From NCBI GenBank assembly GCA_019059635.1, contig JAGVRJ010000001.1, positions 434,001 to 498,000 of the forward strand: DNA of 64,000 nucleotides. Direction: 5' to 3'. The position numbers and the translations under genes are program-made. The DNA comes from Proales similis (lineage: Eukaryota > Rotifera > Eurotatoria > Ploima > Proalidae). Below the pieces are notes generated by a model that did not search any database, was not told where the DNA came from, and worked only from the letters and a program-made list of their open reading frames with translations. Shown here in pieces: positions 49,295-61,658 of the stretch. How positions within the stretch are numbered: the first letter of the stretch is position 1; every line of letters starts with the position of its first letter.

Positions 49295-51422
49295 ATGCTC
49301 AAGTCAAGTACATCGCGTTCAGGTAAATGCGGTTTTAAGCATGACTCAGCAGTCTGAAACCATTTGGCAATGATCAATAGACGTGCGTTTATATAAAGCA
49401 TGTGGACGACAGACAGCCTTGCTAGAGCAACTTCGCGCTCATTATGAGGCAGGTGAACTAACCGACGTGCGGCTTGTGTGTGCCCAAGGCGCGATCGAGT
49501 GTCACCGTTTGATTCTCTCCGCGTCAAGTCCTTACTTCAAGGCGATGTTTGCCTCGCCCCTTCGCGAGTCTGAACAAGGCCTTGTCGAGCTTGACTGGCT
49601 TCAGCACTCTACTCTGCGTCCAATAATTGACTTTTTATATTCGGGCGAGATTCAGCTCACCGATTCGAACGCTCAAGAGCTGCTGTCCGTCTCGTGCATG
49701 TTTCAGCTCGACGAGCTAAGTCAAGCGTGCGCCGAGTACATTGAGCAGCGGCTCGACGAGCAGAACGCGCTCGCCGTTATCTCTCTCGCACAGACGCTCA
49801 ATTTGGACTGGCTGGCCGTCAAGGCCAAACAGTTTGCGCTGAGAAATTTCTCTAAAATTGTCGAATGCGGCCAGTTGGTTCAATTGGACAACACGAACAT
49901 TCTGCTCGAGCTGGCACAAGCGGACGAGCTGGACGTGCCCGACGAAGACTATTTACTCGATTCAATTTTCAAATGGCTCGACCACAAGCCGCAGACAAGA
50001 AAATTCCAGATCGACCGGATAATTCCCAACTGCGTGCGCTTGTCTCGAGTGAGTCGTCAGCGAATTGACGCGATTCGATCAAACTACGCAAATGTGCTCG
50101 AAGTAAATCCACTTGCGAGCGATTTGTTCAAACTAGACCCGTCCGAGCTTAAGCCACAAGCCGAACGCGTTGGCAAGTATCGCTTCAAAAGCTGCTTCCT
50201 TTTGCTCGGCGGCAACTATCAGCTCGAAGCCGGACTGCCTGTCAATTGCTTCGACCCGTTCTCTGGCGACAAGTACCACTTGCGCGCCAATTTCAGCGAC
50301 AAGTGCGACGCACACGGCTACTTTAACGTGGAGAATCCGGCCGCATGTGTGAGCGACGATAATCGAATATTTTTGGCCGGCGGCCTCTACGTCTATTGCC
50401 CGTTCTCGAACGGCGAGTCGACCTCCTCCTCCTCGTCTCTGTCGCGTGGTAAGCTTCATAGGCCAGCAAGTGCGAAAAGCTTGAGATCAAGTTCGACTAG
50501 GCGACGAGCACGTCAGCAAGGAAGTGTTCGAGTTGGACGTTGAAAAAGGCCAGTGGACGAAGCGGGCCAGTATGCTGTTTGCCAGATACAATCTGTCTCT
50601 TGGCTCAATGGAAAACGAGCTGTACGCGTTCGGCGGCCTGAGCGACGAGCGTCAACAGCTCTCCTCAGTCGAATGCTACGACCTCAATCAAAACAAATGG
50701 ACTTACTTCACGTCGATGCCGAGTCCGCTTGTGGCCGGCTCAGTAGTCCGCCACAATCATTTGTTCTTTGTTATGGGCGGCCGAAGTGGTGTGGGTAGGT
50801 TTGGCTCGGCCGGAATCACGCGCCTATGCTATAACCTATTTGCCAAGGACGCTTTGATACTTGCTACAGCTTTAGGCCAAGCGAACGTCAATGGACAGAA
50901 ATCAGCAGCATGAACATCGGCAGGCAACGACCCACTTTTCTTCTCAGCCTTCTCTGCTCCTTTATCTGATCGATTCAAATGCAAAGATTTAACTTTGGCG
51001 CCGCGGTGATGGACAACAAAATATTTGTGTTTGGCGGCCAGACCTATACACAGACCGAGAACGACATATTCACTCGAGAAGCGCTCGACTCGGTCGAGGT
51101 GTTTGACTGCGAGACAAACGAGTGGACTCTGAGCGGCACCATGCCCAGTCCGCTCTACAACACGGGCGTGTTTGTGCCCGGCAATAATCAAATGTACGTG
51201 TGCGGCACAACCGAGTGCAAGTACAGCGGACAAACGCTGTTCGGCTTCCTCTTCACCAGTCTGTTTCGTCTGGACATTGATTGCTCGTCGTCTCAATTCA
51301 AGTGGTCGGTGGTCGAACACGATCTGAGCGAGATAAAATCAAATTACCGATGCCTGTCGGCCAAAGTTGAGCCAAATCGCCTGCACAAGTTCGCCACTCA
51401 AATTGAAAGCCTAATAAAGTAG
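49295..51422 (+). CDS. BTB-BACK-kelch protein (KLHL family)
   Basis: Probable substrate adaptor for Cullin-3 ubiquitin ligase. Five exons: 49295-49322, 49381-50448, 50501-50794, 50848-50923, 50987-51422; 633 aa. Exon 1 is only 28 nt and supplies the ATG; the long exon has none before the BTB core. Seen: BTB domain (ELTDVRLVCAQGAIECHRLI, then LSASSPYFKAMFASPLRE); BACK domain (CAEYIEQRLDEQNALAVISL); then kelch blades with double-Gly turns (LLLGGNY, FLAGGLY, YAFGGLSDE, FVMGGRSG, FVFGGQTY). The fourth intron, 50924-50986, begins GC rather than GT; GCAACG following AG is a normal GC-AG donor, and using it restores both the frame and a kelch motif (MNIGR-RFNFGAAVMDNKIF). Confidence 0.9.
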
Positions 51423-51576
51423 AACTTTGTTACTGTTGCATTACGGAAACGCTGCTCGCCTGTCGACGTTTAAATCGACGGATCGCCTTAAGACTGCTTT
51501 TGTTGCCTAATCAACTTTTTAAGCAATTCAATAGTCAAGTGGTCGAGAACGAGTGGGCTAGCGCCAGTTAGGAGAC

Positions 51577-52535
<959 letters not shown>

Positions 52536-54281
52536 ATATTGCACAATATTATATGTGCCCTCCCAAAATTCTCTCTTCAACATTTCCCTCTCTTCCCCTC
52601 TCTCTTTGCGCTCCCTTCCTCTTTTTGTCCGGCAATTGTCGCCAGTTGGCAGTTGAGCAGCTGAGACGGACGACAATTGGAGGAGCGAAACGCGAACTCA
52701 GAGAGGGAAATGCGAGTTTAATCGCAAGTCTGCGTTGAGTCTCGTCATGAATCGAATAAATCATTCGAGTTGATTCCGTTTTGCTGATCATAAGAATCAA
52801 AGACAGCGGCGAACAGATGGGCGCCAGAGTAGGTCACTCGGGGCATTTACGAGCCGTTCTATCTGCAGTCGGCAGAAAAATGACGGAGCGAGAGAGGCAG
52901 AACAAAATTTGACGAGCTAAAGAACGACGGCAAATGAGAGAGAGAGAGAGAGAACGCGTATTGCGAGAACAAGAGGACATTGTTAGTCAACTGTGTTTTG
53001 GCTTCTCTAAGCGGCGAACGCTCAGCCATGCGCGCGTGTTCAGTGCGATACTGACTGCAATGCTAATGATTGATTGCCGCTCGATTAAGTGTTTCAATAT
53101 TCTTCGCAAGATCTCATTACACGTTTTTCATACTTGCCGGCCGGCCCCTCTTTCTTCCTCTCTCTAGTTTGTTTCTCTTTCTTCTTCGTCGTCGTAGACA
53201 TTTATTCGTGCGTGTGTAAGAATATGATGGGCGCCCTCAATCTTTACATTAGAGAGAAAGAGAGAGGAGAGAGAGAGAGAGAGATCCATAAACTTGGCAT
53301 TCGTCTAATACTAATTAATCAGGGCCCGTTGCGGTGAAATAAGAGCAAAGCGAGCAAGTTATTTACGAGCTCGAGCCGTCCCAGATTCGATCAAGCTGCC
53401 ATTTCGGAATTAATTTACGACGCATGAGTTGATCGGTTCATTCGTTGGGGCGCAAAAAGCGAAAGGCACAACAGAAACGGACTATTATGTACGATTGCTG
53501 AGGAGTGGCCCTGTGCGTTTAAGGCTTGCGCTTGTCACATATGACTGAGAGGACAAGCATCTGATACCTGCCACATGCATCGTCTCCCCTGCCGTTTCAC
53601 AGTGCCGCCATGGCTGCCTCTTATCTGCGTCGTGAAGGTGTCAGATTTGAGTATTTATTAAAACGCGTGTAAGATGAATGCAGCGCCATTCGTGTCGCAA
53701 TAATCAAAAGAAAATAGAAAAGCGCTACGTCGTAGTAGGACGAGAAGCCTGAAGTGTTCGTCGTACAGAAACTGGCGACGTGTGTTTGTGTCTGTCTGCC
53801 GACTTGAGCTGCACTTTGACGCTTTTTACTTATTAATAGTTTCAATTCACGCATTTTACCCTCACAGTCTATCTAATCAAAGTCAATCAACACTGAAGAT
53901 AAATGGGCGCTTGCCAGCCCAATATCTGCTTTAAAAGCAAGTAATTGATTACACAGCTGCGACTAATCTCTTCTCGAGCGCTTTGTCTTTTTCTCTTGAG
54001 CGACGCTATCTTTCCCTCTCTCTCTCTCTCTCTCTGCCTCTTCCAGTCTGCTTTCTATCTCGTCGTTCTCAAGAGCGAATCAGGCCATTCAACGATCGCC
54101 TCAAACTCGAGAGGCATATTCTTTCCTCTTTATCATCGGCAAGGTTTGAGAACGCGCGCACATGAGCAAGTTAAATAACTCGTTAATGTTCGTTTCATTT
54201 TGTTCATTGTTTTTCAATTAATCTCAGCGTAGGCCGATTTTTCTGTTGTAGAGTGCTCTTGGCGGCCTGTTAAAAATCGAA
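52536..54281. other. Gene-free stretch, GA/CT rich
   Basis: About 1.7 kb upstream of the SLC4 gene. Contains GA runs at 52935-52953 and near 53250-53284 and a CT run at 54013-54036. No ORF supported. Confidence 0.5.
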
Positions 54282-57200
54282 ATGTCTGCCTCGCGTGCAA
54301 CTAATCAACACAGAAAGTCAGAAAACGAGGCTCATCGAAGCGGCCAAGTGAATCGACTTAGTCTCAGTCCAGTGATTGATCAAGACTCAACTGACTCGGA
54401 GCAAGCAAGCCCCATCACGGCGCCTATTCCGCGTCGGCCCTCCATATTCGATTACTACAGGCCTGATCGAGATGAAGACGATGAAGTGAAAGAATTTCTG
54501 GGCGCGTCTCGTTCTTCGTTTCGATCTGCCAGCCAGGTCCCGTTGCTGCAAATCTCCCCAGCGCCAGACGATCGCGTCAAGTGCAAGGGCCGGAGCGAGG
54601 ACAACAACTTGGTTGATGCCGACCGTCAAGACAGAAGAAGGGAAGAAGAAGAAGGTACTTGACGTTGTCCACAATCTGGGCGAATGCCGATGCTACAAGC
54701 CTGGAATGCTCTGTGTGGATGCACGCTGCATGCACTTGATTCGATTAGGAGGCAGCCGAGTCGACGCGCTAATCTTGTGTTCGAGCGAACGCTTCCTAAT
54801 AACGATTTGTGCAAATTAAATAATTCGCAGGCCGTCTTGTTTCCAAACAGCGAGCGCTTTAGAGCGAGGCTTGTTTGGCAACGCGTCTCTCGCTCTCTAT
54901 ACAACGCCCTCTTCACTTTCCTATCATCATCATCGTCTTCTCCGTTTCTCTTTTAATAAAATACCGACGCCTTAAATTTCTATCGCAGACTTTCTAATGA
55001 AAAGTATTTCTCAAGCTGCCAATAATGCTCGCTGGGATATGCCGGCGATGAGCTCGGACGGAGAAGAAGAATCGCACTCAGACAAGCACAGAACAAACAA
55101 CCACGGCAGCAGCGATAAGAAAGTCGAGTTCACCATCGGTCTGACACAAGTGAGCCGGTCGCGACCGTCCACCGCTCAGTTCAGCGTCAATTCTGGCAAG
55201 CGCAAGTCGGCGCTCAAGCAAAAGTCGTTCCTGGACGAGCCGAGGTGAGTGCTGCCCGATTAGCTTGATTTCGTTTGGAGCCGTTGATGCAGAGCGAGAA
55301 TCAGCCAACGTGCTTGCTTCTGGCAAACGTCGATCATTAAAAACTCATTTATCCACTGCGTCCAATGCTGTGGGTGCCGTTCGATTTGGCGCTCACTCTC
55401 TCCTTTTTGTAGGCTCATGTTTAAACAAACGATTAGTTGTTTATTTGTGCAAATCGTAAACTAAATTCTCGCGAGCTCTCACTGCGCCGACTAGAGTGAA
55501 ATCAGAGCTCGTCTCGGCCGCTTTTTCTTCCTCTTTCTTTTTGGCTCGTTTTAGCCATTGACTACATGGCATCCATCTCCAAATTTGTATTTGCTGTGCC
55601 GGCGATAATTGTTCTGAGAGAAGCTCACATCTACGGCCGCTACTAATTCAACGAGTAGCGCGCCTATGCTACTCCGACTGGCGCTGGTGCTTCTTTTAGT
55701 GGCGCTGTTTATGTCAAAACGGGCGCATTTGTTTGGCGAGAAGTTCAATTAGAATAGATGCGTTGGATGATGTCGGTTTAAGGCACGAACGATGCCAAAG
55801 TGATTGTGGCCTTGCTGCCGTTCTTTCTAATCTATTCGCTTTGCCGAGCTGTCTTCTCGCGCCCTTCTGCTGTTGTTCAGAGCTAGACGAGTCAGAGTGC
55901 CCTATTTAGTCTTGGCGCGTTTGCCATTCATTGGCAATACTTAATGCCGCTGTCTTTTGTTTCAGCCGGCTTCATAAGCAGGCGCAGTAGAGCCGCGATA
56001 TTGGAGCATTATCATCAGCAACAGCCACACTAGAGCTAATGAGTCAACAAAGTCAGCACGCAGCCGCAGCACTTGAGTCGAGAACAGTTTTTGACAAGCA
56101 CTTGAATGCAATCGATCAGGCCAGCAAATGGCAACGCGAGAGAGAAATTAAAACTCTCGTCGGCATTTATTTCCATCCTGTGACTTTGACACGCTAGTTT
56201 CTCTTTTGGCCTTCTACTTGTTCTTTTCAGGCCTTTCTTTATTTCCCTGCTGCGGCTGCTGCTACGGGGCCAGTTGAGCTGTTGATTCATTAGCTCCGGT
56301 GCATCTAGAAGAAAACAAAAGTTGACGTACTGCATCGTACTGCATGTTTGCGAAGCGGCTGTTGCTTGCGTCTGAAGAAGAGAAAAGTAGAGTCGACTTG
56401 CAATGATTATTCGTTCTCTAATTCGAAATTAATGTTTCCTCTAAGGCTTTATGCTGGCTGCACTTTCAGCCGAGCATGAACCAAGCCATGTTAGTTAATT
56501 GTTTTCCACGCTTCTTGTTCGATCGGCGGCGGTTGCAGTGGCGCTTAGACAGCACCAATTAAATATTAATTTGCACTTGTTTCTTAATGCACCGCCTGGT
56601 GCCTGCTCTCTAAACAAGCTCTGATAGCCGACAGGCAGCGTTCATTCTTCGCCTCTTTTCAGCGTCTTCATCCATTCCATCGGCTATTCTGAATCGACTC
56701 AGCGGCTCAGTTATTCAGCTTCGCTCGGCAATCGACAGTTGGCTTGCTTATTGCCACTGCTGCCGACGTGGCTCACAACTTGAACAATTGAATATGCGAA
56801 TTTATTGCGATTGTCTTGAGACTTGATCTCCCTCTTTCTCTCTCTGTTTCTCTCTCTCTCTCTCTGTGTCGGTTGGTCGGTCTAAATTGAGCGGATAAAA
56901 CAAGACAAACTGATTTTCACTCGCTCTGGTTCATTTTTCTAATTGCTGGCTTTTTCCTTTCAGTTCTATGAGCCAGAATGTAGATGAGGCCGAGAAACTT
57001 GAAACAGCATGTCGTCATAATCTGGAGAGAGATTCATCGCCCTTTGACTCGAGTGCCAACGAAGAGGACGTTAAGCTAAACTCAAACTTGGAGCTCGCGA
57101 TTGGGAGAAGAGCGACTGGCAGCAGTAGCAGCAATCGATCAACAAACAATAACAACACTCTTCATCCTCCTCCCTCTCCTCATCATGATCACAATCATCA

Positions 57201-60200
57201 TCATCAACCGCAGCAGCAGCAGCATCATCATCAACACGGTCATCAGCATCGTCACTTGCAACATGATCTAAGCAAATTCTTCAGCTCAATCGGCCGCCGC
57301 AAAGCAAAAGGCAACTCAATAATCTTTGATTTCAATTTAATTGACGAAAAACTCAAGTTTGTGTTGATTGCAACAACAGCTCGACGCAATAAGGAAATGA
57401 ACGCTGAGCCTTGCTTTGAAACAGAGTTATCCAATATCGCGTCGAGTGGCGTCAACCAGCAGCAGTCTAACGCGCCCAGTAGCGGCAGCAGCCATCGAAA
57501 TTCGCGAACCAAATTCGGTCGACGAGGCGCTCGCGTATGTATTGAAGCGACTGTTGAACGAGACAGGGACGCTTGTTCATGTCTAATGAAACCAAGTTTT
57601 CCTGCCTGGGCCCGACCACGGAGCTGTTCATCGAGCTCGAGCAGCTTTCGCAAGTAAAGGCCGAGTCCATGTCTGCGCAAGATCGATACGAGTGGCGAGA
57701 AGTGGCCAGGTGAGTGGTCAACGCCTTGTCTGCTGCTGGTCCCTAATTTAACCGCTGCTGCGCTTGCGAATGCTGCAAGGTGGATAAAATACGAGCAGAC
57801 TGTGGATCACGAGACCAACATGTGGAGTCAGCCGTTCGCCGGCGCTCTTGTAAATCAAAGCCTTATGTACTTGAAGACGGGCCTGCAGTACGGCACGGTG
57901 ATTATGAACTCGGACAAAGAGTCGGTGATCGACGTCATTGACGAGATGATCCGCGACTTTGTCGACTCCGGCCACATGAACAAGGAATTCAAAGACCAAG
58001 TGCGCAAAACACTTTTATGCAACCAGCACAGTCACGCATCTACTCCGTCCTCGACTGGTCAGTTGTCGCGCAAAAAGTCGACAATATCCGACTTTTTCTC
58101 CGCCAGTCGTCGTCAGTCTTCACTCCTGCCCAACGACGCGCACTCGTTGAGTCAGAGTCGAAAGAACTCGTCGTTCGCCGAGGGCAGCAGCATTCAGAAA
58201 TCAAAAGGCGATCTGTCCAATTCACACGAAGACGAGGTATGCATCGCCATTTCATTTTGCGTCCACGCGCCTTAAGTGTCCAATGCGTTCTGGTGGCCAT
58301 AGGCGTCGTTTCACACACGCAACAACTCTGTAAAGTTCTCCTCCGCGTCCAAACAGGAGACCATCATCTCAATGCAAAACTCGGCAAACGGCGACGGCTA
58401 CATGAACCATCCGCTGAACCAAAAGAGACGCCGCTCGACCATCGCCATGCTCAAGAGCACGCTGACATACTCCAAACTCAATCGGGTATGAAATCTGTCC
58501 ATCATGCGTCTGGTTCTACGTTCAAAATTCAGCTTGACAACCTCGCAAGTCGGAAGTCAGTCTGAAAGGCGTGCCGCTCGATGCCGAAGCCTTCGTGGCA
58601 ATGGTCGGCGTCGTCGACTATCTCGACCGGCCAGGTGAGAACTCAACTGCCCTCGCACGTTGAATACTTGCTAACCTGCTCGCAGTGATGGGCTTCATTC
58701 GCCTCTTAAACGGACAGATCATAGGTAATAACGATTCTGAAGCGCACAAGTTCATCAGACGAAGCTTGAACTTCCCCAACGGTATGAGGCAGTAGCCGGC
58801 GATTAGATTCGCGTGCGCTCTCTTTCCCCCGGCTCTCGTCCAGTTTTAGTTGGCCGCCTGTTTAGACGCCTTTTTTGCGTGTTGCATCCGTTCGTGTTTA
58901 TGATTTAGCTCAAACAGCCTTGTCTGGCGCCTTGTGTGGCAATTTTAGTTTTGTCCAGCTGCTTAGCGACTCTCTGTTCTAATTTGCGATTCGAACGTTC
59001 ACAGAGGACTTTGTCGAGACTCACATGAAAGTGAAATTTCTGTTCGTTCTGCTCGGACCCAAGAACGAAACGGTCGACTTTTTGGAGATCGGACGCTGCA
59101 TTGGCACACTGATGACCACTCAGGTTGGTTCAGGCAGATGCTCTCGTCTGTTGATCACTGCTAATCGGCCGTTCGGTGCAAACAGGAGTTCAGCCAAAGC
59201 GCGTTTCACGGCACCGACAGGCGAGATTTGATCGAGGCCATCAACACGTTCGTCGCGCGCAGCCTCACGCTCACCATCCCGCTCGGTGTCTACGATTCTG
59301 ACCTTCTCTCGCCTCTCGTCGAATGGGTGCAGAAGAAAATGAAGCAGAAAATAGACAAACTGAGCGAGCTGGAGTGCACGCGGCCGGCCCGATCTAGAGC
59401 CGGCTCCAAAGAGCTACGCAAACGCCTCAACTCGGTGATTGGCGATAGAATCGGACAAGAGGCTCTGATGGTGAAAATAAAAGACGACCACGACGACCAC
59501 CTGATTGATGACGATTTTGATCCCTTCCGCCACACTGGCTTGCCGTTTGGCACTCTATTCAAAGAAGTGCGCCACCGCTATCGACACTACTGCAGCGACT
59601 TTGTGGACGGATTCAACCTTCACTGCCTGATCGCATTCATCTTTACGTTCACCGTTTGCATAGCGCCTTGCCTCTGCTTCGGAGGAATCTTAGGCAAGTT
59701 TATCCCACTTGACTCACCTAGTAGCTCTGTGCGCTCAGTTCGCAGCACGCATTTCAGCCGACAAAACTCACAACTGGATCGGAGTCAAAGAGATGCTGAT
59801 CGGCAGTTCACTTAACGGACTCATCTCGGGTCTGTTCAGCGGTCAGCCGTTGATGATATTCGGTCCAACCGGTCCGTTCATTGTGTTTGAGGAGATTCTC
59901 TACAAGTTTTGCGATTCGTTCAATACACCATTTCTGCCGGTCAGATTCTGGGTAAGAGCGCTGCGATTTGTGGCTTAGACGCGCGTCTTAGACAACAAAA
60001 AGGTCTCCATTTGGGTGCTCGTGTTCACTTTGATCGTTTTGGCGTTCGAGGCGGTCGATATGATCAAAATGGTGACCAGGTTCACCGAGGAGATATTCGC
60101 CTTCCTTATCGCGTTCGTCTACTTCACCGATGCGCTGAAGAAAATCTTCAAGGTTGACTCGACACTCGACTCAGACTCGAATGCCTAACTTGACCTGTTT

Positions 60201-61658
60201 GTCAACAGTTGTTCTTCCGCGACCCAGTGACCACAAGTCAAGAGTACTGCGAGAGCTACAACGCGAGCAGCATTCAGGACACAGGCGCCGAGCTGGACCA
60301 TGTGACAAAGCCGCAGCCCAATATCGCCCTGATCTCGTTCATGCTGTTGATCGGCACATGCGTTTGTGCGTTGACACTCAAAAAGCTGAGAAGGAGCGTC
60401 TTCTTTGACTCTCGCGTAATCGATTGTTGATCTGACAACTGATCCCACTTGCAGCTTATTCCTACTCTCGACAGGTCAGACGAACGCTGAGCGACGTTGG
60501 CATTCTCATCTCAATCGCATTCATGTGCTGCCTCAATTATTTGATTGAGGCAAAGACCGGCGTCGTCATTCAAGTATTGGTGCTGATCTATGTGAGCGCG
60601 GTCCAAGAGCTAACGTGGAATTTCTTTAAGAAAGTCGATGTGCCCAACGACGCGCTGAGTCTGACCTACAAGAATCGAACTTGGTTCGTTTCTCCGTTCG
60701 GTCAGGATGTGGACCACTTTGAGGCGTGGATGCCGTTTGCTGCGATCGTGCCAGCTATGCTCGTGTTCATTGTGCTCTTTCTCGAGGTCGAACTCACCGG
60801 GTAGCTCACTGACTGCTTGCTGAAAAATTCAGTTTGAACACAGAACGCGTTGATTCGAAGGCAACTTTTGTTCGCGAAGCATCGAAAGCTCCGCAAGGGC
60901 ACCGGCTTCAGCATCGACATGCTGATCGCCGCATTGATGATGAATCTCAACTCTCTATTCGGCCTGCCCTGGTAAGCGTGTGATCAATACTGGCCAGAAT
61001 CAGATTGGCCGCTCAACCGTTTGTGAAGGACATGCGCCGCCCCGGTCAGAACCTTGGCGCACTGGGCCAGTCTGGGTGTATATAGCAAAACGTACGTGCC
61101 AGGAGAGAAGGCTCGTCTGGTGGGAGTCAAGGAGCAGCGAGTAACCAACATCGCTGTTCACCTTTGCATCGGCCTGTGCATATTCGCCGTGCGCACTCTA
61201 CAGCAGATACCAGTGTCAGTTATGTTCGGAATAATTCTCTACTTTGGCATTGTCTCGTTGTCGGGCACTCAGCTCTACGAGCGAATCAAGCTCACTCTGA
61301 TTCCGTCAAAGTATTACCCGAACGTGGTCTACGCTCGCGGCGTAAGTACAACTCCTCGTTCGCTCTCTCTCAGACGTGCTAAACAGAAGCCATTCGACTT
61401 CAGGTGCGACCTTCAAAACGAAACCTGTTCACGTTAATTCAAATACTGGCGGTGATTGTGCTTCTCCTGATCAAATCGTTTACTTTTATTGCGATCACGT
61501 TCCCGGTTGTGTTTGTTCTTCTGGTGCCCTTTCGACTTTATGTGATGCCGCAGCTCTTCACCAACAAAGAGCTCGAGCAGCTCGATCACGACAACGAGGC
61601 GATCGAAGAAGACGACATCGCCCACGACTTTTACGAACTCACTCACATGCCCATCTAA
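54282..61658 (+). CDS. SLC4 bicarbonate transporter (Na+-driven type, Ndae1/SLC4A8-10-like)
   Basis: Plasma-membrane bicarbonate carrier for pH control. Eighteen exons: 54282-54654, 54989-55244, 56964-57534, 57597-57709, 57780-58236, 58357-58485, 58550-58634, 58686-58781, 59005-59123, 59186-59693, 59758-59951, 60003-60152, 60209-60415, 60475-60573, 60631-60786, 60844-60971, 61029-61341, 61404-61658; 1402 aa. Seen: the cytoplasmic domain (ELFIELEQL, YEWREVARWIKYE, VKFLFVLLGPKNETVDFLE); transport core (IAPCLCFGGILADKTHNWIG, GQPLMIFGPTGPFIVFEEIL, EEIFAFLIAFVYFTDALKKI); RTWFVSPFG; GFSIDMLIAALMMNLNSLFG; LVGVKEQRVTN. The N-terminus is long and holds a His/Gln-rich block. Intron 2 is 1719 nt, far longer than all others. 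The intron at 59694 starts GC. Joins at 57534, 60573 and 60786 were chosen by frame, intron length and family alignment. Confidence 0.88.
56830..56866. repeat. (CT)n-rich tract in SLC4 intron 2
   Basis: Imperfect CT run about 100 bp before the exon 3 acceptor at 56963. Confidence 0.7.

Noticed and set aside
49383-49400. GTG as the start of the kelch protein
   Set aside because: Non-ATG start in a nuclear gene is unlikely; a 28-nt upstream exon with ATG at 49295 joins in frame through good splice sites.
57535-57566. 32-nt intron in the SLC4 gene
   Set aside because: A second acceptor at 57596 keeps the same phase, gives a 62-nt intron of normal size and joins directly to the conserved FSCLGPTTELF segment.
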